DNA from: an uncultured Alphaproteobacteria bacterium
GTDB taxonomy: Bacteria > Pseudomonadota > Alphaproteobacteria > HIMB59
Direction: 5' to 3'
Assembly: GCA_902619375.1 (NCBI GenBank)
Contig: CACNEB010000002.1
Span: 1-64,000, forward strand
Length of the DNA stretch: 64,000 bases
Shown here one piece after another: positions 59,040 through 64,000 of this stretch. The notes below the pieces were generated by a model. That model saw only the letters and a program-made list of their open reading frames with translations. It was not told the origin of the DNA and did no database searches. Position numbers and translations under genes: made by a program. The first letter of the stretch is position 1, and every line of letters starts with the position of its first letter.

Positions 59040-59108
59040 TTGGTGGGCCCGGCAGGACTCGAACCTGCGACAACGGCGTTAAGAGCACCGCGTTCTAACC
59101 AACTGAAC
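59040..59108. repeat. Left attachment repeat (69 bp)
   Basis: Direct repeat of 62347-62415, identical at 68 of 69 bases; the only difference is at 59082. It corresponds to the tRNA 3' part from the D stem to CCA. It marks the left end of the integrated element and is immediately followed by two integrase-arm-like repeats. Confidence 0.85.
59041..59108 (-). pseudogene. tRNA remnant (3' part of the CAT tRNA, anticodon read as CTT)
   Basis: The minus strand has the D arm, anticodon arm, T arm, 3' acceptor strand and CCA of the intact tRNA at 62348-62424. The 5' acceptor strand is replaced, and the sequence before the D stem (GGCTAAG) pairs badly with CGGGCCC. The loop reads CTCTTAA, so the nominal anticodon is CTT (Lys-like) instead of CAT. 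A functional tRNA is unlikely. Confidence 0.8.
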
Positions 59109-59113
59109 CCCTT

Positions 59114-59129
59114 AGCCTACAAGGCTTTT
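59114..59129 (+). terminator. Short hairpin with T-run, weak terminator candidate
   Basis: AGCCT (59114-59118) and AGGCT (59122-59126) form a five-pair stem with a three-base loop followed by TTTT. It lies downstream of mlaC and just inside the element. The stem is short, so termination is only possible. Confidence 0.25.
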
Positions 59130-59146
59130 ACATAACACACTCCCTA

Positions 59147-59166
59147 TTTGGCAACGCTGTGGCAAC
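59147..59166. repeat. Left pair of GGCAAC integrase-arm-like repeats
   Basis: TTGGCAACG at 59148-59156 and TGTGGCAACA at 59158-59167 (shared core GGCAAC) lie between the left attachment repeat and the integrase start. The same word occurs twice near the other end. The pattern suggests recombinase arm-binding sites. Confidence 0.55.
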
Positions 59167-59192
59167 ATTCTTAAAAAAGAAAGGATGTTTTT

Positions 59193-60143
59193 ATGCATAT
59201 TAGGAAAAGAGGAAAAAAATATTACGTAGTCGTCCAACATAAAACTCAAAGAATACAGAAAAGCTTTGCTGATAAACCTTCCTGTGTTCAATGGGGAAAA
59301 GATATTGAAAAGAAATTAAATCAGTATCGTTCACAATCTATAAATATCAAACTATCTGAACTAATTGATAGATATATAACTGATTTTACTGCACATAAAA
59401 AAGATTGTTTAAATGAGACGAGAAGATGGAGGAAGATTCAAAATGATTATAAATGGCTAGTTAATTTAAGTTTAGCTGATATTGAGTCTCACCATTTTAA
59501 TAAATTTAAAAATGAAAGAGTGCATGATGGAAACATAGCTTTTAATAATGATATTACCCTACTCAAGCATTTGTTTAAAAAATGCAATTCTGATTGGGGA
59601 TATAATATTCCTAACCCAACTATAAATATTTCCAAAGCTAAGAAAAATCCTTATGGAAGTTTTAGGGAATTATCTAGGAAGGAATATAAATTATTATTAA
59701 AAAGCAAATATAAGCTATTTTTTCTTATCGGAAGAAATACAGGGATGAGACCATTTTCAGAAATATTAAACCTGAAAATAAATGATTTAGATGAATACAA
59801 TAAATGTTTTTATATTAGACAATCAAAATCAAATAAATCCCGTAGTGTCATTATTTCTGATTTTTTAATTTCTCAGATTAAAAACCATAGACCTAATAAA
59901 TCTACAGAATACTTATGCCCGTTTACAAAAGACGGCATACAGTCATTTTTTAGAAGATTCAAAGAAACAAATAATATTGAGGAATTATCTATCTATGATT
60001 GCACAAGAAGACAATGTGCAAAAGATGTTGTAAGACGTGGAGTTCCATTACCAGATATAGCAAAAACATTTGGTTGGTCATGGAAAACTGCTCATGAAAT
60101 GATTGAATTATATTCGGGAGCAAAGGCTTTGAGAAAATTTTGA
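59193..60143 (+). CDS. int: Tyrosine recombinase/integrase
   Basis: 316 residues. The N-terminal arm-binding-like domain reads MHIRKRGKKYYVVVQHKTQR; a core-binding helical region covers about residues 50-140. The catalytic domain has Arg186 (TGMRPFSEILNL), Lys212, Arg272, Trp295 in FGWSW and the nucleophile Tyr307. The usual box II HxxR reads D269-C-T-R272, so the histidine position holds Asp. An AGGA-like site lies upstream. It is read away from the left tRNA remnant and is probably responsible for integration at the tRNA gene. Confidence 0.9.
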   Translation: MHIRKRGKKYYVVVQHKTQRIQKSFADKPSCVQWGKDIEKKLNQYRSQSINIKLSELIDRYITDFTAHKKDCLNETRRWRKIQNDYKWLVNLSLADIESHHFNKFKNERVHDGNIAFNNDITLLKHLFKKCNSDWGYNIPNPTINISKAKKNPYGSFRELSRKEYKLLLKSKYKLFFLIGRNTGMRPFSEILNLKINDLDEYNKCFYIRQSKSNKSRSVIISDFLISQIKNHRPNKSTEYLCPFTKDGIQSFFRRFKETNNIEELSIYDCTRRQCAKDVVRRGVPLPDIAKTFGWSWKTAHEMIELYSGAKALRKF

Positions 60144-60270
60144 TATTTGATATTTTAATAATTTAATCTTTCAACTAAATTCATCTTAAAATCCCTCCAA
60201 ATTTCTCAAAACTCTAATATGGAAATCTTTGAAATTCTAGTTTAAAAATGAAAAAAAAGGGATTAGGAAT

Positions 60271-60381
60271 ATGAGTTTATTAAAAGCTCTAGTTAATATC
60301 ATTAAGGAATGGGTCTTATCTATTAGTCCTTTTTTTTCAATAAATCAAAAATCAATATACCTGATAGGTGGGGGAAGCTAA
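60271..60381 (+). CDS. Possible 36-aa hydrophobic small ORF
   Basis: ATG at 60271 opens 36 codons (starting MSLLKALVNIIKEWVLSI) with TAGGA just upstream. Its TAA stop at 60379-60381 lies one base before the next gene's ATG. The N-terminal half could form an amphipathic or membrane-seeking helix. It may be real or only a leader-region accident; the rest of 60144-60270 shows nothing recognisable. Confidence 0.25.
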   Translation: MSLLKALVNIIKEWVLSISPFFSINQKSIYLIGGGS

Positions 60382-60382
60382 A

Positions 60383-61393
60383 ATGACAAATTCAAAAGTC
60401 ATAGGAGTAATCGGCTTAGGGAATGCCGGATTACCAATCTTAAATAATTTAAATAAAACAAAAAAATATCAATTGATTGCTTATGATATTGATGAACATA
60501 AACTAAATCTTCTTCCTGAAAATATTACAAGAGCATCTTCTATTAAAGAGTTAGCTCAAAAATGTCATGCCACCATAACTTGTTTGCCAAAACCTGAACA
60601 TGTCTTGCAAGCTGTTGAAGGAAAAGAAGGGTTATTGGAAAATGCCTCACCAGGAATGGTTTGGATTGATACTTCTACTACTGACTTTAAACAATCTCAA
60701 GAATTAGAAAAAAAAGCATTAACCAATAATGTATCCATGTTAGAAGCTACTTTGACAGGAGGGGTTCATGCATTGCAAAATAATAATATGGTTAGTTTAG
60801 CAGGAGGCAATAAAGAGATTTTTAATGAGTGGAAAGAATTAATACAAGATGCAATTGGTGAGGTTGTTGTGCTTTGTGGAGATATCGGAGCAGGTGCGAT
60901 TGCGAAGGTAGTTTCTAACATGCTTGCTTTCACTAATATGGTGGCAGCTTCGGAATGTATGATGATTGCAAAAAAAGCAGGCTTAGACTTAGAAAACTTT
61001 TTTGATGCCATCAGAGTTTCTGCTGGTAATTCATTTGCATGGGAAACAGTTGTGCCACATATTTTTAATCAAAAATATGAAGCGGGGTTCACAATGGACT
61101 TAGCATGTAAGGATATGAAGTTATGTTATTTATTAGGTGAGCATTTAAAAATTCCATTAGATTTACATATGGAAGTGAAAAAAAAGATGGAGAAAGCCAA
61201 ATCTCAATATGGAGATAATGAAGGATGTTATGTATATCCACGAACTCTTGAAGATGAATTAAATGAGCCTTTATCTCTAAATGGATGGGATAATTGGGGT
61301 TATGACATAGAGGTAGTAGATGGCTCAATAGTTGTTAAACACAAGAATCGACCTGAATCTAAACACCCTCAATACAACACACAGTCACAATAG
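60383..61393 (+). CDS. 3-hydroxyisobutyrate/6-phosphogluconate dehydrogenase-family oxidoreductase
   Basis: 336 residues. The Rossmann motif GVIGLGNAG (residues 8-16), the substrate loop EATLTGGVHA and the catalytic Lys175 in GAGAIAKVVSNML place it in the beta-hydroxyacid dehydrogenase family. About 40 extra residues at the C-terminus (from YVYPRTLEDE on) exceed the usual 295. A GTG at 60368 extends the frame, but GGTGGGGGA there looks like the ribosome site for the ATG at 60383. Its codons look less AT-rich than the neighbours, consistent with transfer. Substrate unknown. Confidence 0.85.
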   Translation: MTNSKVIGVIGLGNAGLPILNNLNKTKKYQLIAYDIDEHKLNLLPENITRASSIKELAQKCHATITCLPKPEHVLQAVEGKEGLLENASPGMVWIDTSTTDFKQSQELEKKALTNNVSMLEATLTGGVHALQNNNMVSLAGGNKEIFNEWKELIQDAIGEVVVLCGDIGAGAIAKVVSNMLAFTNMVAASECMMIAKKAGLDLENFFDAIRVSAGNSFAWETVVPHIFNQKYEAGFTMDLACKDMKLCYLLGEHLKIPLDLHMEVKKKMEKAKSQYGDNEGCYVYPRTLEDELNEPLSLNGWDNWGYDIEVVDGSIVVKHKNRPESKHPQYNTQSQ

Positions 61394-61456
61394 AAAGCAG
61401 ATGATAAATAAATGAGACAAAAAATGGAGCTGAACCTAACAGATTATCTTTTGCTT

Positions 61457-61486
61457 TTTAAAAAATCGTGATTAGATTTTTTTAAA
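61457..61486. terminator. AT-rich hairpin, possible terminator
   Basis: TTTAAAAAATC and GATTTTTTTAAA form an inverted repeat around the loop GTGATTA in the gap after the dehydrogenase gene. The stem is almost only A-T pairs, so its stability is doubtful. Either strand could use it. Confidence 0.3.
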
Positions 61487-61494
61487 TGAGTAAT

Positions 61495-61506
61495 TTTACT
61501 AGTAAA
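61495..61506. promoter_or_regulatory. 12-bp perfect palindrome ahead of the small coupled pair
   Basis: TTTACTAGTAAA is its own reverse complement and ends 13 bases before the ATG at 61520. The position suits an operator, but short AT-rich palindromes also occur by chance in such DNA. Confidence 0.3.
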
Positions 61507-61519
61507 TTTGCCACACTAG

Positions 61520-61654
61520 ATGTCTACAGAAAGATATGGGGATTGGTTTGAAACAAGAGAAATCGATGACCTTAGTAGATATGAAAAAAATTTCATTAAA
61601 CAGAATAAAGGTTATTACAAATTCATAGAGTCAATAAAGAAACTAGATAAATGA
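61520..61654 (+). CDS. Small 44-aa protein, unknown
   Basis: ATG at 61520 gives 44 codons: MSTERYGDWFETREIDDLSR, then a lysine- and tyrosine-rich half ending KKLDK. It is highly charged, with no signal or membrane segment and no recognised domain. Its TGA overlaps the next gene's ATG (ATGA at 61651-61654), which is the main support for its being translated. It sits in the integrated element and was probably acquired with the secreted protein downstream. Confidence 0.55.
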   Translation: MSTERYGDWFETREIDDLSRYEKNFIKQNKGYYKFIESIKKLDK

Positions 61655-62229
61655 AAACCCTCTTAGCTCTATTGTTATTAATCCCATTTAATTTATCTGC
61701 AGAAAAGTCAGAGCGAGAGTATTTTGATAAATGGTTTTATGAATATGAAATAGATGATTTTACAGATGTTAAATCACATCTAGTCGAAAACAGAGCTATG
61801 CCTGGTGGGGATAAATTTCTAATTTATTTTAGAGAGCCTTCTGCCATGACAATAAATATAGTATTAAGAAGCAAAACTTGTTACGAAAAATCAAAACGAA
61901 AAGAAATTCCTGTTTTGTTCAGAGTAGATAAAAAAGATGTAATGACTTTCTATATGTATCCAAAAGATGATAACAAAGTTAATGATAGAACAGATTTGAT
62001 TTTAGTTCCTAATCATAAAAAAAATCCTGAATTATTTGATATTTTAATGTTTTTATTTGATTTAGCAGATGGTAATAGTTTAAAAGTAAGAGTTGATGAC
62101 CCTATATGTAATTATAGGCATGATACAGAGTTTTCTCTTAAGGGGTTTCTGAAAGCCTTCGAGCCAATTTTTGAAATACAATTAAAACAAGCTAAAGAAG
62201 AAATAGATAAAAGAGAAAGTGACTCTTAA
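61651..62229 (+). CDS. Secreted/periplasmic protein of unknown function
   Basis: 192 residues. A signal peptide (MKTLLALLLLIPFNLSA) is probably cut after residue 17. The mature part is charged, with cysteines at 77 and 153 that could form one disulfide, a beta-rich middle (FLIYFREPSAMTINIVL) and a C-terminal FSLKGFLKAFEPIFEIQL helix. I do not recognise the family. It is coupled to the 44-aa ORF and lies at the right end of the element. Confidence 0.65.
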   Translation: MKTLLALLLLIPFNLSAEKSEREYFDKWFYEYEIDDFTDVKSHLVENRAMPGGDKFLIYFREPSAMTINIVLRSKTCYEKSKRKEIPVLFRVDKKDVMTFYMYPKDDNKVNDRTDLILVPNHKKNPELFDILMFLFDLADGNSLKVRVDDPICNYRHDTEFSLKGFLKAFEPIFEIQLKQAKEEIDKRESDS

Positions 62230-62262
62230 AATATTGAAAAACCTCTTAGCTCTAACTGATTT

Positions 62263-62282
62263 TTGGCAACGATTTGGCAACG
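62263..62282. repeat. Right pair of TTGGCAACG integrase-arm-like repeats
   Basis: Two exact copies of TTGGCAACG at 62263-62271 and 62274-62282, 11 bases apart (about one helical turn). The same word stands near the left end. They lie about 65 bases inside the right attachment repeat. This is a typical place for recombinase arm sites. Confidence 0.6.
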
Positions 62283-62346
62283 CAAATAGTTTTTTTAATC
62301 AAAACGGATATTATGCGTTAAAAAAATTTATTGATATTTAAGGACT

Positions 62347-62415
62347 TTGGTGGGCCCGGCAGGACTCGAACCTGCGACAACGGCGTTATGAGCACCGCGT
62401 TCTAACCAACTGAAC
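62347..62415. repeat. Right attachment repeat (69 bp) inside the intact tRNA
   Basis: Matches 59040-59108 at 68 of 69 positions, the difference being 62389 in the anticodon. It covers the tRNA from its 3' CCA to the D stem. The tRNA 5' acceptor strand (62418-62424) lies outside it on the rpoD side. Confidence 0.85.
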
Positions 62416-62424
62416 TACAGGCCC
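62348..62424 (-). tRNA. tRNA with CAT anticodon (Met elongator or Ile2)
   Basis: Minus-strand cloverleaf: acceptor GGGCCTG with CGGGCCC, D arm GTTCAGTTGGTTAGAAC, anticodon stem CGGTG/CGCCG with loop CTCATAA, T arm GCAGGTTCGAGTCCTGC, discriminator A and encoded CCA at 62348-62350. CAT can mean elongator methionine or the lysidine-modified isoleucine tRNA; the sequence does not settle which. It does not look like the initiator, whose position 1-72 mismatch is absent. It is the integration target. Confidence 0.92.
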
Positions 62425-62442
62425 ATGATTAGAGGTGTTACT

Positions 62443-62448
62443 ATTATA
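62443..62448 (-). promoter_or_regulatory. -10 hexamer for the CAT tRNA
   Basis: A perfect TATAAT on the minus strand lies 18 bases ahead of the tRNA 5' end, between it and the sigma factor gene. A 17-base spacing points to TTCTTG as the -35, which is weak. The tRNA may also receive transcription from rpoD. Confidence 0.4.
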
Positions 62449-62489
62449 ATCTTATAAAAAAAAAACAAGAAATTAAATTGATGATAATT

Positions 62490-64000
62490 TTAGGAGTCCA
62501 TAAATGACTTAAGCTTTTTAGACCTTATAGGATGCTTTAATTTTCTTAGAGCTTTAGCCTCAATTTGTCTAATTCTTTCTCTAGTCACACTGAATTGCTG
62601 ACCAACTTCCTCTAGTGTGTGATCAGATGACATCCCAATACCAAATCTCATCCTCAAAACTCTCTCCTCTCTTGGAGTAAGAGTTGAAAGTATTTTAGTT
62701 GTTGTTTCTCTAAGGTTTAATTGCATAACAGCGTCTTCAGGTATTACAGCATTTTTATCCTCTATAAAGTCGCCAAGAAAACTATCATCATCATCACCAA
62801 TTGGTGTTTCTAGACTTACTGGCTCTTTTGCAATTTTTAAAACTTTTCTAACTTTTTCAATAGGCATTTTTAACCTTAAAGATAGCTCTTCAGGAGTAGG
62901 TTCTCTTCCTAGCTCAAGTATTAATTGTCTACTTGATCTTACAATTTTATTTATAGTTTCAATCATATGAACTGGAATACGAATAGTTCGTGCTTGATCA
63001 GCTATAGATCTAGTAATGGCTTGTCTTATCCACCAAGTTGCATAAGTTGAAAACTTATAACCTCTTCTATACTCGAATTTATCTACTGCTTTCATTAAGC
63101 CTATATTACCCTCTTGAATAAGATCTAAAAACTGTAAACCTCTATTTGTGTACTTTTTTGCAATAGATATTACTAAACGTAAATTTGCTTCAATCATTTC
63201 TTTTTTTGCTTGATTAGCAGTTCTTTGACCTGATTGTATTTCTCTGACTTTTTCTTTAAATTCAATTGTATTTTGATTTGCTATTTTAGATAAACTCAAA
63301 ACTTCTTTATAAATGCTTTTCAATTTCTCACCATTCTTTTGAAAAAAGGCTTTGAATAACTCATCCTTGGAGATCATGTGTTTTTGATAGAGAGTATAAG
63401 TATCCTTAAGATTGTGATGTTTTAAAAATAAATCTCTGCTAATTTTATTATTAGTAGCTAAAGTAAGTAAAGACACCTCTTTTGATTGTATTTCTTTATT
63501 AATTGAATAAAGGTAGGAAATTATTTCCTCAAGTTTATACGGTTTAATTTTAATTTCATTAAAATAATTAAGTATTTCATCTTGGTATTTTTTCAGCTCT
63601 TTAAGAGATTTCGTGTCTGATATTTTTGTAATATTTTTATTTTTTTTTATTTTGGTTATTTTATCGGATAATACAAGAACTCTATCAAGTTTTTTTAAGA
63701 TTTCGGGTTTATAAAATTCTTCTATTATTGATATAGAGAAACTCTCATTTTCGATATCCTCTTCATTTGATGTCTCTTGAAGTTTTTCTTTATCAACTTC
63801 TATACCCTGTTCTTTCATAAGTTGTTGTTTTTCTTTTAAAAGAACTTTCTTTTTATCGTTAATAATTTTTTGGATCTCTTTTCTTTTAGTTGAATTAGAG
63901 TAAGGGTCATTATCTTCATTAAAGTATTCATCAAAATCGACAATCTCTCTGAGATTAATTTCATTTTTTCTAACTTGCTCAATCCATTTTTTTAAAATAT
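62490..64000 (-). CDS. rpoD: RNA polymerase main sigma factor RpoD, N-terminus beyond window end
   Basis: Vegetative sigma factor. The frame is open from 62490 to the window edge at 64000, so the true start is outside; the Met at 63818 is internal. Region 2 is complete ([57 protein letters not shown]). Region 3 and region 4 follow, ending with the helix-turn-helix around [20 protein letters not shown] that reads the -35. The [18 protein letters not shown] segment marks it as primary sigma. The N-terminal non-conserved part is Lys/Glu-rich. Confidence 0.95.
   Translation of the reverse strand, partial: ILKKWIEQVRKNEINLREIVDFDEYFNEDNDPYSNSTKRKEIQKIINDKKKVLLKEKQQLMKEQGIEVDKEKLQETSNEEDIENESFSISIIEEFYKPEILKKLDRVLVLSDKITKIKKNKNITKISDTKSLKELKKYQDEILNYFNEIKIKPYKLEEIISYLYSINKEIQSKEVSLLTLATNNKISRDLFLKHHNLKDTYTLYQKHMISKDELFKAFFQKNGEKLKSIYKEVLSLSKIANQNTIEFKEKVREIQSGQRTANQAKKEMIEANLRLVISIAKKYTNRGLQFLDLIQEGNIGLMKAVDKFEYRRGYKFSTYATWWIRQAITRSIADQARTIRIPVHMIETINKIVRSSRQLILELGREPTPEELSLRLKMPIEKVRKVLKIAKEPVSLETPIGDDDDSFLGDFIEDKNAVIPEDAVMQLNLRETTTKILSTLTPREERVLRMRFGIGMSSDHTLEEVGQQFSVTRERIRQIEAKALRKLKHPIRSKKLKSFMDS

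Larger units (their letters stand above)
59040..62415. mobile_element. 3.3-kb tRNA-targeted integrative element
   Basis: Bounded by the 69-bp direct repeats 3307 bases apart, one inside an intact CAT-anticodon tRNA and one as a remnant. It contains a tyrosine recombinase, a 3-hydroxyisobutyrate-dehydrogenase-like gene, a 44-aa ORF coupled to a secreted protein, and paired TTGGCAACG repeats near each end. No excisionase, replication or capsid gene is seen. The integrase lies next to the remnant, not next to the intact tRNA. It is best described as a minimal island or a phage-derived satellite remnant. Confidence 0.8.

Noticed and set aside
59041..59108. Functional tRNA-Lys(CTT)
   Set aside because: The 5' acceptor strand does not pair with the 3' strand, and the sequence is a direct repeat of the CAT tRNA.
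60368..60382. GTG start for the dehydrogenase
   Set aside because: This GTG lies within the GGTGGGGGA purine-rich site that fits as the ribosome site for the ATG at 60383.

Overview
The window is a dense, strongly AT-rich (roughly 30% GC by eye) bacterial chromosome segment. Gene content and order point to a streamlined marine alphaproteobacterium, SAR11-like in style. The evidence is: tyrosine and glycine tRNAs followed by tuf, tRNA-Trp, secE, nusG, rplKAJL and rpoBC; an Alph_Pro_TM protein beside a TauE permease; the HDAC-xseB-dxs and bamD-recN-ligA arrangements; tiny or negative intergenic distances; and Lys/Asn/Ile-rich proteins. The exact lineage cannot be named from sequence reading alone.

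Layout. (1) 1-19024, minus strand: transcription and translation block. Read in its own direction it runs tRNA-Tyr, tRNA-Gly, tuf, tRNA-Trp, secE, nusG, rplK, rplA, rplJ, rplL, rpoB, rpoC, rpsL, rpsG, fusA, rpsJ, rplC, rplD, rplW, rplB, rpsS, rplV and the start of rpsC. The tuf copy often found between fusA and rpsJ is absent. (2) 19111-20564, plus strand: a SpoU-type rRNA methyltransferase, tRNA-Thr and a small membrane-anchored unknown. (3) 20557-29274: an NAD-linked, molybdenum-containing formate dehydrogenase (fused FdsG/B subunit plus catalytic subunit) with a LysR regulator, a TusA-like protein, FdhD, MoeA, MobB and MobA, so enzyme, cofactor finishing and sulfur insertion are together. 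(4) 29263-37701: DHFR-like reductase, TauE permease, Alph_Pro_TM protein, universal stress protein, DUF2256 zinc protein, pyrE, a nucleotidyltransferase, pdxH, fabI, aroC, dxs and xseB. (5) 37694-48378, minus strand: HDAC-like hydrolase, a class-I glutamine amidotransferase and a shortened division/cell-wall cluster mraZ-rsmH-ftsL-ftsI-murE-murF-mraY-murD-ftsW, with a MraZ-type operator in front. (6) 48427-59024: RNase P RNA, cell-wall amidase, bamD, recN, ligA, Xaa-Pro aminopeptidase, UvrD-type helicase, mlaA and mlaC. (7) 59040-62424: a compact 3.3-kb integrative element at a CAT-anticodon tRNA gene. (8) 62490-64000: the main sigma factor, running off the window end.

Most of the window is core genome. 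The accessory part is the tRNA-targeted element: a 69-bp direct repeat (68/69 identical), paired TTGGCAACG repeats inside each end, a tyrosine recombinase with a non-canonical box II, a 3-hydroxyisobutyrate-dehydrogenase-like cargo gene with a C-terminal extension, and a translationally coupled pair (44-aa protein plus secreted protein) of unknown function. Other points of interest are a DUF2256 gene without a normal start codon, lying in frame directly after a universal stress protein stop; two mutually exclusive hairpins in front of the formate dehydrogenase genes; and promoters placed so close to start codons that leaderless mRNAs are possible.
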